Shown piece by piece: positions 34,655 to 48,627 of a stretch of 64,000 nucleotides of DNA (position 1 is the first letter of the stretch; each line of letters opens with the position of its first letter). Under the pieces are notes generated by a model. It worked only from the letters and a program-made list of their open reading frames with translations, had not been told where the DNA came from and did not search any database. Origin of the DNA: Cucumis sativus. Its lineage: Eukaryota > Streptophyta > Magnoliopsida > Cucurbitales > Cucurbitaceae. The DNA lies in contig NC_026658.2 of the NCBI RefSeq assembly GCF_000004075.3, forward strand, positions 15,798,075 to 15,862,074, in the 5' to 3' direction. Both the position numbers and the translations under genes were made by a program.

Positions 34655-37600
34655 GAAGTGGATAGTTCTGATTCTTCTTAATTGTGGATGTTTAGTGATA
34701 GATGAGTTTTTTTTCTTGGAATTGAGAGGTGTGAGAGATGGTTTGTTAGTTGAGTGATTTGAAATGAGCGTTGAATTGAGAAGTTTGTGTTTGAATCAGA
34801 GTTTTGAGAGTAGATTGTTTAATTAGTTGACCTTTCCTTCGTTAGGTTTTTAATTTGAATTAATGTAGCGAGTTAAATGCTGGAAGCGAGGGATTTATAA
34901 TAGTTCTTGGAGTTATCAGCTTCAATTAGAAGATTCATCTTCTCTAGTGGCTGCGCATTCCTTTTAGTTCTTCAGATTCTTTGCTTTCCTAATTACGTTC
35001 TCAAGACTGTTAGTTTACAACTTGCGATTTGAATTGCTACTAAACGCTAGTTGATTAATAGCTGATTAAGTACTTCGCAATTTGTAGGAGTTTAGTGTAA
35101 TCTTGGATTCGCCGTTTGTTATGGGTAAAATATTTACATGTACTCTGATCTTAACCTTCGTAAATTTTGTGCCCTTCTATTTGCAACTTTGGTACTGTTA
35201 ACTTCAGCAGCTGGGCTTCTTTAATTTTCTTTCCTGTTCTGGCAATTGGCCCAAAGTTACTCATTTGGAAGGATTCTAATTTTATGCATGATATTTCGCT
35301 ATATTGTATTCGGATTCAATTCCAATGACTTAAATGTTATATTTTTAGAAATACGATTCTTGTATTTCTGTTGGAGAGTCTGTAAGACAACTGATAATAC
35401 ATTAGCTATCTTACTGGTACTTGGAAAGATTGTGAAAAACTGAATAGATCGGCTCTAAGACCACTTTTTAACTTCATAATATTTGATGGGGATTTCACGT
35501 CTCCAGAAACATGCCCTCATCTGTGTCTTTTTATTTGTTGAAAGGTTTGCTGCTGAGGTATTCCATGATTTACACGAAGAGGTCATTTCAACATCTGCAA
35601 GAGGCCATAGTCTTATGATTCGAGTGCAACAACTTGAGGCAGAGGTTCCTTCAATTGAGAAAGCATTTCTGTCCCAGACAAATCATACATCTTTCTTCAC
35701 TAGTACAGGTTAGTCTATCATATATATTGTTATATTTTTGCCAACAATCATGGTCACCACATTGTTTATATTGATGGATTTGAACAATTGATTAGAGATC
35801 ATGAACTGGTTCAATGTTGTAATTTTCCACTTTATTTTTCGATTATTTTAAAGAATGTGACGCAGGGGCTTAGAAGATTCTAATTTCCAGTTTTCCCTCA
35901 TTTCAAACTACTGCTACAAACAATTGAATTCATGTTCACGCTCACTGTAGCACTTTATCATGTTTATTCATTGACTTAAACCATTCTTATAAAAAAATAC
36001 TTATTTAAATCGTCTAGCTGCGTGGTTACTGAGTTATGTACTTTAAGTGCACATACGATCTGAATACAGATTAACATATAGTTATTTGTTTCTGGAGAGC
36101 TGCATCTGCATGTATCCTGATCATGACTAGTAAATTAAATGTATTGTCCAAGTTTCATAGAATAACTCAAACCATTTTCATTAAGTGAGATATTAATTGT
36201 GAAAGAATCACAGTTTGATAGGAAGGTTGGAGTTGATATTGCAATATCTAGTTACCATGTGTACTTGATGTTGTCTTGTTATACATACTAGAAGGTAGCA
36301 TGTATCTAGGCATTTAATTATTTCTGTGGTGCATGATTATTTATTTTATCGAATCATTTTGATCCTACATCATTGGAATGACTCAGATTCTGTTGTTTCT
36401 TTAGATATAGGGCTAGTACCATTAGATTAGACCATCCAACAAATTTTTTTTTATGCTGTTTGTTTGTTTTAAAGTGATTGAAGTTCATCTAAAATGAAAT
36501 GTGGTTTGCATTTAGAGGGTTTAACCCCTGATGGAAAATCTATTAAATCACAACCATGAGTTATATTGCAGGACTTGACTGGCATCCTAATTTGCAGTCG
36601 GAGCAAAGTCATGTTGCTCGTGGAGACTTACCTCGGTTTGTCATGGATTCCTATGAAGAATGCAGGGGTCCCCCACGTCTTTTTCTTTTAGACAAGTATG
36701 TTACACATCTGATAAATGTAAAAGCAATATTTTTTATTGTATACGTGTAGAGAATTTAAATGGAAATCCTTTGACTGTCTGCCTTTGAATAGGTTTGATG
36801 TTGCAGGTGCGGGGGCATGTTTGAAGCGATACACTGACCCTTCAGTATTTAAAGTGGAGAGATCAAATATTGAGCCTCAAAGAGAGAAGAAAACTCGTAA
36901 AGTGAAGGTATATTCAATATTGTAGTCAATTCAATTCAGCTCATCCATTTCTTAACAATGCACTCTCTCACTAATTTGGCTGGTTAATTAGTTCATTTAG
37001 ATGTCTTCTTTCTTCCTATTTTATTTCTACGAAGCTCATTTCATTGTAAGTGGTCAATGTGATAGGAATTTCATTTGAGTACTTAGGGTTTAGGAATATT
37101 GTTAAGGTATTAAGGGTATAATTAGGATTTAGGAATTTATCAGTGAGGTAAATTTCAGTAAGGATTTGTTATGAATAGAGTGGGTGATTTGGAAATGGAT
37201 GGATGTCAGACAAATTCTTAGGAAAAATTGGCTTGCGTGTGAATACTAAAGGGAGGGAAGATTTCAAGGACTTCAAATTACATGGTAGCTACCTTTCAAT
37301 AGTTTCTTTGATACAAATATATTTCTCAGGTATTTAATCACAATGCATGTATCTTTTACTTCATGTATTAACCACTGTGCTTCTGTAAATATTCTTACAT
37401 ACTAACTGTACATGTGCTTTTGGGCACCTTTTTTTTCAGTTAATCAATTAGCTTATTCATTTTAATCTATTTGGCCAATGATTGTTACTCAATGGACCAG
37501 TCAGTACGATACTTGGAAATTCTGTCAGATCATGCACGGGTCATTAGTTTGTAATTTGTACCTTTCAGCTTCTCTAAAGATAATTTTAATTCCTTTCAAA

Positions 37601-40600
37601 AAAAAAAAAAAAAAGATAACTTTAATTGAATACTTATTATTCATCCATAAAATATTTGCGTTGGAAAACTAATTGCATATTGGGTGGCTTATGTTTGAGC
37701 CTTTGCATGTGCTGATTTGCAAATGTTCTATCACTTTAAAATTCATCAAGTTTACTTATGCTTTACAATAATGGGGTTCTTAAATTCTTAGAGAAAATAT
37801 GTTCATTTGGGCCCATTTTAACTTTCAATTCTAGGGCTTACATTTATGGATGCTATGCACACGGACTCTTCCTACTAATTGAAACTTATCTGTGCATGAA
37901 TATGATCTATTTAGTTCTAAAATATGGCTGCTTTGACTCCTAGCAGAAGAAAGGACCACGTTGGAGGAATGGAGGGACGCCAGAAATTGGACCAGCATCC
38001 CATACCAAGTAGGATTTTTAATTCCTTATTTCTTCTGGAAATTTTCTTGACTTGCTCAACTGCATATGGTCACTTATAGATGCTTGATTGGTAACGTCAA
38101 CTCAACCATTTGTGCAGACTACATCAATTGTTTATGGAGGAGCGCATTGAAAGTTGTTTTAATGACCCTTCGCGGCTTGTAAAATTGAAGAAAAGGCAAT
38201 TCAATGGATGTATTGACTCCAAAAATGGCAAAAGCTACATGGAGAAATTTCTGGAGACTCCTTCTCCAGAGCATAAGATGGTTTACGAAGCATCAGTTGC
38301 CGCACCAACCTTGCATTCAATGTCAGATAATACCAATGATCTGGGGCTTAGAATACTTGATATCACTACAGTGAGTCCTGCAAGCAAGTCTCCTGGAAGA
38401 GGAAGTACATGCTCTTCTTGTTTAGCCCATGAAGAAGAATTAAAAAGACCAATCAACGGTGATGTTTCTGGTGATGAGATTTTCAAGATGCCTGAATCAA
38501 CTGCAGATGATGAGATTGAGACAACTTCCAATCTTCAAATGGTGGTGGTCGAAAACCACTTAGAATATGGAGAAGGGAAAGCAGGGAGCAGTATAGATGG
38601 GTATCGTTCTGACGAGGTAATCAGTGAAGTAGACAATTATGTGGATGCTCTTGCTACTATGGAGTCAGAAATAGAAACAGATAATGAACCTAGATCTAAA
38701 ACTATTAACCTTGGTAGACATAGAGGTGAATCTGATGCAAATGCTGAATGCCTAGAAACCCAAGCTCAACTATCAGATTCACAATCCTTTGTAAACTCCT
38801 CAGGATCAGATAATGGTATCAGTTCATTCAAGAGAGAGAGATCAAGTTTTTCATGCTCTGATACACTAAGTAGTTTGGTTGACAACATTCAATTTGATAC
38901 GGAAGAAACAGCTAAAGTATTACCTTCAATTTCTAAAGCATGCATGGTGGATATTGAAAATATGCCATGTAATACAGATTATACCTCTCTTTCTCATGAA
39001 AACCATGCTGATGAAAATGGAGTGCTTGATGATACTAGTGTTGATGAGGAAAGAAAGTCAAAATCTGAAGTATCTGAAGATTCACGTTTTTTGGATTCAA
39101 TTTCTCCTCAACCACGGTCAGACCCAGAATCATGCTCGTCTCCATCCTTATTGGTGAAACCGAAGTTGTATAAAACATCATCAACCGACCTTGTTAATAG
39201 TTTGCAAACATCAAGTACAGAGATAGACTTAGATTGTGATGAAGATGTTCACCTCGATGTTCCCTCCAAGGCTGTTAGTAGCGCTAACCACACAATTCCA
39301 TCTGAAGGTATTAAAGACAGGAAGGGTGTGGATGTAGATGCCACATCTGAAAATTCATTACATTTTCCGAATGTCTTGTGGCAAGCTGTTGAGATTCAAG
39401 CGGTAGAAAAAGTTGAGGATACAATGCGGCAAAAAGAATACCAAGATGATAGAACTATTGACAAGCAAGAAATTGAATCCTCTCCTAGTTCTTTATTGCC
39501 CTCTGAGACTTCATGTGTTTCTACAAATGATTCTTCAGATAACAAATACGATGCCATTGCTCTGAAAGGTGACGATAACGTTGTGATAGCTGAAGCAAAA
39601 TGTGAAAACTCATCTCTTGCAGTAGATTTATTGCAGACCCAGGATTTGAAGGATGACAACATAGTTGCTGGAACAAAATATGAAGACTTGCCTCTTGCAG
39701 CAGATTTCTCCAAGACACAAGATTTGAAGGATCAAGTGAAAAATGCAGCAGATGATGTTCTTCTATTTGAAGGTGATACGACAGAAACTGATGTAACATA
39801 TTCTGTGAGAGATCCAAATGTTGTAGATATAACAAGGGCAGATGATGATGGAAAAGTAACCATATTCACCCATACTGATGATACCTCAGAAGAAAAACAA
39901 CTTTGTTATCCAAATGATACTGTTCGTGAGCATTTGAACTCACGAGATCTTGTTGAAACAGTTAATCATGAAGGTGTGACTTTGTCTAGCACTTCTGTTT
40001 CATCCCATGATGAAATCACTTCACCAGGTGATCTGGACCATGAGGCTTCTGTGAATTATAGTAATTTTGCAACTGGAAAGGTTCAAGCAAATGAGGTTGT
40101 TGATTCTGGAAACTATAGTGACATTGTGACTGAAAAGGTTCCAGCAGATAAGGTGGTTGATTCTGAAGCCTTTAGTGACATTGTGACTGAAAAGGTTCAA
40201 GCAGACAAGGTGGTTGATTCTGTAGCCTGTAGTGACATTGGGACTGAAAAGGTTCGATCAGAAAAGGTGGTTGATTTTGTTAACTATAGTGATATTATGG
40301 CTGACAAGGTTCGAGCAGATGAGACTGTTGTTCAAGGGGCTGAAGTTATACCCAAGAATTTATCGCAGTCTGGTGATGAAGAAAATATAAGCATAGATAA
40401 ACTTCCAACTGGAGCACATGAAGCACATGGATTTGCTTTTAATGCTGATCGCACAACTAGTAATGATATGAATGGAATTGTTGGCACATCCTTGAATGAT
40501 ATTTTATCTACATCAGACAATATTAGGAGTGATTTGTCAGAAAACCATCTTGCCTTAGAGAATTCAAGTGATTTGTTAGAAAACCATCTTGGCTTAGAGA

Positions 40601-42517
40601 ACTCATATCCAAATCAGAATGGATTTAAAGATGCTTCAGATTACTCTGGAGACAAAGTAAATCATAGAGAAGTTGCTTCTGCACCTTTAGAATCCAAAGA
40701 TGGATCGATTTCTGACCATCAAGATTCAGTTAAGGATGTTCTTTCTTTTGGCCCAAAATATTTGGAACTAAGAAATCTAGAATCAAATCCGAGATCTTAT
40801 CATCAGGGTGATCTTAAAGAGGGCATCGAACTTATATCTCCTCCCCCTCTATGTGTCTCCTCTGCCATTGAGACTTCCAGTAGACCATCACCAGATTTGC
40901 AAGCTAAACACAAGGAAATGGAGCTTATGCAGGCAGATATTGATGTTTCCACTTCTGCACTCATTGGACAACGATCTACAAGTCAATTGGATGAAGAGAA
41001 AGTTGAGGTGGCACAGTCTTCAGATCCATTCCAGCAGGATCAAAGTTTCAAAGGTAAAGCTGATGGAGTAACCATTGAAGCTGGACATTCTCTTTCAGAG
41101 TTATATAAACAACACCCGATTGGTGAACACAACGTGACAGGTCGTACAACGAATACATTACAACCCGTCCTACCTAGCAACTACATGTTGCTGCCTGAGG
41201 TACCTCAAGTCAGTTTGAACGAGATGCCACCATTGCCCCCTCTACCTCCAATGCAATGGAGGTTAGGAAAGATTCAACAAGCTTTTCCTGCTCCACCTAG
41301 AAGTGATGATCCACTTCAATCGATATTACCATCATCAATTACACCGCCTTTACAACCTGAGAACCCCTACACTTTCTTTCAAGATAACAATCTCATGAAT
41401 ATATCTGGTAACATGGTACATAACACAATGCAGCCTCCTCCATTCTCACTGCAATCGTCTGTGATTAGCAACGAAAACTTTCAATATAGTTCTGCAATCA
41501 TGGAGAAACAATATAATAACCCATTTTTAAATTTACCGCCAATGGCCAGGGAAACCCCAAAGCATGATTCTCTCAAGTCTGATGAACAAGAACTACACTC
41601 TGACCCGAAACTACCTTCACTAGAACCAACTAATGATGATGCAAATTGTAACAATGATAATGAATCTTCATATTTGCAGTCATTCCAACCGTTTAGTTAC
41701 TCAGCATCAGAAGTAGTCTTAAAGCCACAAGATTTTGAAGGGGGACAGAGAACTTCCCATGCTATGATGGTGCCTCCATCGTTGATGAAGAATGAACAGT
41801 CTCGGGACGACTTACCAAATACAGAGGAGGAAGTAGCTTCATCTTCTAACACAGCTCCTATGCCATCAACTTATGGGGTGGATATGCCAAATGGAAATCT
41901 GCCTATCAGTAGTAAGCTACTTCGTCCACGAAGCCCTCTCATTGATGCTGTTGCTGCTCATGATAAAAGCAAGGTTCTATAGTATTTCTTTACCTAATTT
42001 GAGAAATTATTTGGTAATGAGTTTATACAATACTTGGAATTAACTTTCTTAATCAATTTGCAGTTGAGAAAAGTTTCTGATCGGATACTGCCTGAAATGG
42101 GACCCAAGGTAGATGAAAGAGATTCACTTCTAGCACAGATTCGAACCAAGGTTGAAGCCGAACTCTGCCCTTACTATATTGAGCTTCTATTACTAATACA
42201 TTGAAATGAATTCCATAGTGCTTAGCTAACAGAATGTTCTGATTGTACTATTCAGTCCTTTAGCTTGAAGCCCGCAGCCGTAACAAGACCCAGCATTCAG
42301 GGTCCAAAAACCAATTTGAGGGTTGCTGCTATCTTGGAGAAAGCAAACGCAATCCGCCAGGTATCTTTCTAGCTCCCCCCCCCCCCCCCCCCCCCCCGGA
42401 CTGTTGACTGCCTCATTCTCTTAGAAATGAAACTTATTTGGAAACTGTTGAAAACAGGCATTTGCTGGAAGTGATGATGAAGATGACAATAGTGATAGTT
42501 GGAGTGACTCTGAATAA
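34417..42517 (+). CDS. SCAR2: SCAR/WAVE family protein, probable SCAR2-like
   Basis: Subunit of the WAVE/SCAR complex, which activates Arp2/3 actin nucleation in pavement-cell and trichome shape and tip growth. Exons by eye: 34417-34571, 35545-35708, 36572-36695, 36793-36907, 37947-38008, 38118-41973, 42064-42150, 42256-42360, 42458-42517; phases agree, giving 1575 aa. Residues about 1-215 are the SCAR homology domain (starts [17 protein letters not shown]; later [20 protein letters not shown]). A long disordered acidic region follows, all in exon 6, with a 19-residue tandem repeat at 853-947. A Pro stretch ([14 protein letters not shown]) is near 1242. The WH2 actin-binding motif ([21 protein letters not shown]) spans the exon 6/7 join near 1477-1498. 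The acidic Arp2/3-binding tail ends DSWSDSE with its Trp. The paralogue number is less certain than the family. Confidence 0.95.
40054..40338 (+). repeat. 57-bp in-frame tandem repeat in SCAR exon 6, five units
   Basis: Five units of 19 codons with consensus [19 protein letters not shown]. Units 2 and 3 are closest; units 1 and 5 are the most diverged. The repeat lies in the disordered central region. Confidence 0.85.
42375..42397 (+). repeat. Run of 23 C in SCAR intron 8
   Basis: An uninterrupted poly-C tract 15 bases after the exon 8 donor site. Length is probably uncertain in the assembly. Confidence 0.9.
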
Positions 42518-45406
42518 ACTTTCAGCTCCTTCAATCCATAAATACTCCATCATTTGTTTGCGATGAAACCGGGTTGAGGTTTCTCACTCTTCTCCCTTGC
42601 ATGGTAATTGCAGTAGTTTAGCGTACTCTTCTTGTCTAAGCTTCTTCATATATGTAAATCATACGTCACATGTCCTCCCACACCCCCCTGTTCTTTCTAT
42701 TTTGGTTTGATCTTTTGGTCCCCAGCTCTGGTTCATCAACAAATACAGTACCACCCGGCTAAACAAACGGTATACAACATACGATACGAGGTAGAGTATT
42801 ATTTGACAAGAGGTGGACCGATCAGAATCAGTGTTTTTCTGGGTATTTGGTAAAATCTTGGCAAATGTAAATGGGATTAAATTTTGGTATGTAGACATAC
42901 TTTTGATGTAATTTTTGTAATTGTAGCGTCTTTGTGTCATCACCTTTTTACTTCTGTTCCGGCCTCGTATATTATAATGGCCCCCTTTCTTAGTATAGTG
43001 AAATTCTTTGGTAATGTGACATTTTATACCAATATGTATTTATGTTATACAGACTTAGTTGTCTTTTATGATGTACTTGTCACATAATCATCACCCTCCC
43101 CTTGATTGGTTATGGAATCTTACTGTATATTATTTTGCCTTTTTTTTTCTTTTTTTTTTTGAAAACATCAATTTGGTATTTTGGTTTACTTGTCCTTTGT
43201 GTGAGATTTTAGATAATCATCAAGAGTTGTTTTTAATTTTATTATTTTATGATGTAGACTAAATATTTTTAGAATCATCTAATCGCTAATTAGTTTATCA
43301 AACTATTTATAAGAAATCTCATGAAATTTTTACCCTAATTTCTACATTAGGTACTAAATCTACCTAATCGTTATGAATTATAAGAACTAAATAGTTAAAT
43401 TCATGAATTGAATTATTACTTCTAATCGTTATCAATTTTAAAAGTACAAGAACTAAATTATTACTCGTATAAATGTAATTCACTTCTAAATGTAATTCAC
43501 TTCTATCTATAAATGTTTGGAGGGTAAAACAAAACCATAATTCACTTCTATAAATGGTTTTACCCATAATTCACTTCTATAAATGTTTAGAGGGTAAAAC
43601 AAAACTAAAACTATGTAGGAATTTTTATGTAAGTGTAGTATTTGGTTAATTAAATCTTAAACATTATTTCAAAATTGTCTCGAAAATGAGAAAGGAGTTA
43701 AAGGTAACTTCAACCCTAAAACCTGGACAAAATATAGAACCAATTTTAGATCAGCCCATGGTTTCCAACACATACAAACAATTTGGATAATTAACAAACA
43801 CTCGAAAATGATCTTCTTTTCTTATAAGTTGGTTTGTTATTTTTTTAATGATATGTTAGAATTAGAACGGTTGTGTTTGAAATATGAAGTTACACGAGAT
43901 CAAGTTTTTCGTTAAAAGAAAAAAGACAAAATCATCTAGTACTTAGGTAATACCTACTATTCTCATTCATTATTTAGCACATCATAAAATAATTTATTAA
44001 ATTATTGTTTATTTACCTTGTGGATATCCTACATAATTCTAAATACTACTTTTGTGGCCCGCGATCATTTAGTGACATAATAAATAAAGAACTAGAAATA
44101 GTAGGTATTACGATAGTACTAAAATTTATAATAGCTTGATTCATACTACCATAGTACTAGAAATTTTTTCGAACAAGAAGAAGATAAAGTTATTTGACCT
44201 AATATAATGATCGTTACTGGGTCTGTTAATTTTATCGATTAGTTCATTACGTTGCACTTACGTTTTACTTTGGTTGGAAGTTAGAAATATATTTGTGTAA
44301 CCACTCCATTTTAGTTAACAACACACTATCTATCACTCTTTTAGTTGACATTAGAGCTACCTACTTCAATTAGTATAATTTAATTAGTTTTTACAATTTC
44401 ACACTTCATTTATTTCCATAAGAGCTAGTGATTGTGGTAGCTACTTGTTTGTTAATTACTACTTTAATTAATTGTCCTCTTGGTTACCAAACTCAAGTCT
44501 CCATTAACTGGGGATGAAATTTGGATTATATTGGCACCAAACAATAATAGCATCATATTTCCCTTTCATGTCTTATTTTCTTCTTCCATCCTCTTACCTT
44601 CCTTTTACACTAATTAAAGAAATTAAAGATGAGATGTCAAACCTTCTACTTCAAACATGTCGATTAAAATTGAACTAAGCTTATCTCTGCCCTCTTATTT
44701 TACTTATTTTTCTTAATTTTTAATTGGCCGTTTCATTTTTTTTATAATCTTCTTGTAAAATCTTTCTATTTATTTTTTTCCAAAACCACTTATTCTTAAA
44801 AAGAAAAAAGAAGAGAGAAGAAGAATATGTATTCTACTAAAATATAGAAATCACACCCTGATTTGGTTAACAAAATTTAAATAAATTGATTTTAAAACAT
44901 CATAACATCTTAAAATGTTAGAAAGGAAAAGATGATTTAAACTTTTTATTTATTTTTGCGTAGATAAGATAGTGCGGCGATGGGATGGGACTGAGTCATT
45001 ATGTACTTTGATTGTAAAATAGAATCCGAGTGTCGAACTACAAACAGACCCAACCTTTTTTAAATAATCCTTTCTTCTTGTCGGTTCTCTCCAAGTCTTT
45101 CCTCAGCTCATCTAATATCACAACATCCAATCATCCATCCATTTTCCAAAGAGAACCCATTAAACAATTACTCAGATCAGTTTCTTTCTGAATCTCCATC
45201 CTCAAATACAGACAAAAATAAATAGACCCACCTTTTTCTAATCATTCATCCAACAGTGGCAAGCAGTTCCCCAAGTTCAAAACCAAGAAAAATAACACAA
45301 CCCCTTTTGCTAATTTCAAAGTTAAACAGCATACCATCGATTTGGATTTGTTTACCCTTCTCTCGGGTAAAATGATTTAGTTGAGATTTATTGAAAGAAA
45401 ACAGTA
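42518..45406. other. SCAR 3' end and intergenic region before the ferroportin gene
   Basis: About 42518-43080 is probably the SCAR 3' untranslated region; no clear end signal was chosen. 43440-43606 is a small tandem repeat. The remainder is AT-rich without a supported gene. 45050-45406 is pyrimidine-rich, the likely leader and promoter of the next gene. A two-codon uORF (ATG ATT TAG, 45372-45380) lies 26 bases before its start. Confidence 0.6.
43440..43606. repeat. Short tandem repeat of CACTTCTATAAATG and AGGGTAAAACAAAAC
   Basis: ATTCACTTCTA recurs at about 43478, 43495, 43541 and 43569. The companion phrase GAGGGTAAAACAAAAC recurs at about 43519 and 43591. Confidence 0.75.
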
Positions 45407-48400
45407 ATGGAGAATGAGCCGCTTCTGTCCCCTCCTCCGTCTTCTCCGCTACCTCTTTCTTCTTCTCTTCTTCGGTGTCTTTACATTGGACATTTTTTGG
45501 CCAGATGGGGTGCTAGGTCTTTGCTTTCTCTTCTTCATTATTTGTTCCTCATTGGTGATTTTAGATGAATTCTATTGCTTGTTGAATGGAATTATTTGAA
45601 ACCCTGCTTTTGTTTGGTTTTTCTACTGTTTGATTGCTTTGTTTCTATTTTGCACTTGCAGATGATGTTTTCGTGTATTTGTTTCTTTGATCGGATTGCT
45701 GTTTTGGTTATTGGCTTTTTTTTCTTTTTTTTTTTGTCAATATTTTTTAATAATGAAAATCTGGTTTTACTCTTTTAATTGGATTTTGATCTGTTCCCAT
45801 TGCCTTTGATTTTGTTGCATTGCAGAATGTGGGAATTTTCTGTTGGTCTGTATATGATCAGTGTGTGGCCTAATTCTCTACTCTTTGCGGCTATTTATGG
45901 TGTTGTGGAATCTGCTTCCACTGCTTTCTTTGGTCCAATTGTTGGAGACTTGGTTGATAAGTTAGCATACGTCAAGGTTCTCTCTTTTCGTCGCTTTAAA
46001 ACTCCATCCAACTTGCTTACTGTTATGAAATCGACAAACAAGGGAAACAAAAAACATAAACAGAGAATCCACATAGAAATATACATGGTCAACAGTGTGT
46101 TGGCTATAGCCATGGATAGAGAAAAAGTTAATTATTGGCAAAAAATGATCATATTACAAATACAGAGGCGTCACACTAGTAGAGTTGGATAGTTTATATG
46201 GTGCACATGGCCAAAATCATAAACAATCTATTTAAATATGAATACAACTCAGAGAGACCACCCGTGCTTGGTTGTTCAGAGAGGCAGATAGCCGATTCAA
46301 ACCATTATAACACTTACTTTACATGATTTGAAGAAAAAATGATAAAAAATTGTCTTTATTATGTTTGAGATTTTAAGTTTCCCACAGTTTGCTCTGCTTC
46401 CCACAGTGAGTTGAAGACTTGAAGGTGAATTTAATGAACATAGTTGCTGTTATGAGAAGGCTGATAGTATTTTCCTCCCGTCTTAACTTCTTTTTCATTA
46501 TAATCAATGATTAGAAAGAAGGCTGATAAGAATTAATGAACATAGTTGCTGTTATGATATGGATTCATTATAATCATCTACATGAATGAAATGAAACAAC
46601 AGTGAATGTGGATCAAATAAATTATCAAATTAGTCTCTTCAAACATCCTCTTGAAGCAGTTGTTTATTGCTTCATTTAAATTGTTGCAAGTGTAAGTAGT
46701 TTTATATTTTCAGTGATATGTTATTAGGTTCTGAAGATTTGGCTGGCGACACAAAATCTTTCGTATATTGTTGCTGGAGTGACCGTGGTTGCATTACTGT
46801 TCTACTCAGATTTGAAATCCTCCTATTTCACAGGATTCATCTTGCTTGTGATATTGACAAATATCGCTGGAGCTGTTGGCGCTCTTTCGTCTCTTGCGGG
46901 TACTATCTTAGTTGAAAGAGAATGGTAATTGATTGTTGTTTTAAAGAGAACATAACAAGAAAGTTCCAACCAAGTGATCTTCAAATTGTAACTTTGGATT
47001 TTACCCAGGGTGGTGGTGATATCAGAACGCCATCCTCCAGAAGTACTGACAAATATAAACTCTACGATGAGACGTATCGATCTAGTCTGCAAGCTGCTTA
47101 GTCCTGTAATATCTGGTTTCATCATTAGTTTCATTTCTTTGAAAGCATCTGCTATGACGTTGGCGGTTTGGAATATCATATCAGTTTGGTTAGAGTATTG
47201 GCTATTCACTTCTGTATACGATGGGATTCCCGCTTTGGAAGAAAGCAGCCAAAGAAGGGTCTCAAGACTTGCTTTAAGGGATGTGGGAGAGAGTAGCTCT
47301 GTATCTCAGCAAATAGAGAGGTTAATTCCAAACGATGTTGATGCACGATCGGCTGAAAGGAGCTGGAAAGTGAAAATGTTTAACTGGTTCTCAAAGGTCC
47401 CTTTTGTTACTGCATGGAAGGTGTATCTGGAGCAAGACACCGTACTCCCAGGGGTTGCTCTCGCTCTGTTATTCTTCACAGTCCTTAGGTAATCATCTTT
47501 GTACTCATTAGAGAATGCAATGTATGTATATCCACTTTTAAAAGTCAAGTTGTCTTTAGAAACATTTCAATTAGCTTTTGTGTCCCAGAGAGAATCAATG
47601 TTAATGCCTAAAGCTTTCTCTGAGATATTATACTTCAAAGTTTGATTTAAACACTCCCTATATTTATTCATAAAATGTCTGGTTTAATCTTGTTCTTCCA
47701 GCTTCGGAACTTTAATGACTGCAACCTTAGAATGGGAAGGTATACCTGCCTATATCATTGGAATTGCACGTGGAGTAAGCGCTACAATTGGCATTGCTGC
47801 AACACTTGTTTATCCTATTGTACAGTCTCGAATTTTGACGCTTCGAACAGGACTCTGGTCTATTTGGTCTCAGGTACACTCGAGCGTCATAGTGGCTTTT
47901 TGCTAACAAACATTGAATTGAAAATCTCTCCAATGAACCAACCAAACAGTCGTTAAAATTTGTTGTCTGATACGCAGTGGACCTGCTTACTAGTGTGTGT
48001 TGTTTCAATATGGATACAAAACAGCCTCTTGTCAGCATACATGCTGATGATGGGAGTGGCAGTGTCTCGGCTAGGACTCTGGATGTTCGATTTGGCTGTT
48101 ATCCAACAAATGCAGGTATGAAACACTCCAAACCACACCATAAAATTTGCTTCATATTATCAGTAATGTAGTTAGATGTAATGCAATGGGGAAGTTTCCC
48201 TTATTGAATGAATCTACTATGACTGGTGCTCTTCTTTGGCTTTCTTGCTTTCCATATCATTAGGATCAAGTACCAGAATCGGATCGATGTGTCGTCGGAG
48301 GAGCACAGAATGCTCTCCAATCAACCATGGACTTGATGGGATACGTTATGGGAGTCATCATCTCGAACCCCCAGGTGAAGCCATCCTCATCATTATTGAA

Positions 48401-48627
48401 GAACAGTCTACGATGTATTGTGTGTGTATGACTGTATGTTATGGTGGCTATTTTTGCAGGACTTTTGGAAGTTGATTCTGATATCGTTCACGGCAGTGAC
48501 TTTGGCGGCGTTGCTCTACACCATCCACCTCTACCGCATCCGAAAGCATCTGTTTCACATGGAGAAGTTGGCTTCTTGCTGCTCCAGATGGCCGTTAAGT
48601 TTGGCTATAAATTCTTCTCTCTACTGA
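45407..48627 (+). CDS. IREG: Ferroportin/IREG-type metal exporter (solute carrier family 40)
   Basis: Membrane exporter of Fe2+ and related metals such as Co and Ni. Plant IREG1/FPN1 acts at the plasma membrane in xylem loading and IREG2/FPN2 at the tonoplast; which one this is cannot be told here. Exons by eye: 45407-45516, 45826-45976, 46728-46924, 47009-47488, 47702-47873, 47978-48115, 48264-48374, 48460-48627, all GT-AG, phases consistent, 508 aa, the family's usual length. Landmarks: a Ser/Pro-rich N-tail without a transit peptide (against the plastid IREG3 type), [72 protein letters not shown], and C-terminal [12 protein letters not shown]. About 11-12 hydrophobic helices lie on both sides of a hydrophilic loop (about 265-305). 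The C-tail carries a CC pair. Confidence 0.96.

Noticed and set aside
38879-39157. Alternative-frame open stretches within SCAR exon 6 on both strands
   Set aside because: Shadows of the real 3.9 kb exon; the SCAR frame is supported by domains and splice phases.
45779-46192. 137-codon frame running through ferroportin exon 2 into the intron
   Set aside because: Family similarity ends at the GT at 45977 and the frame after it is intron sequence; the spliced model restores the known protein.
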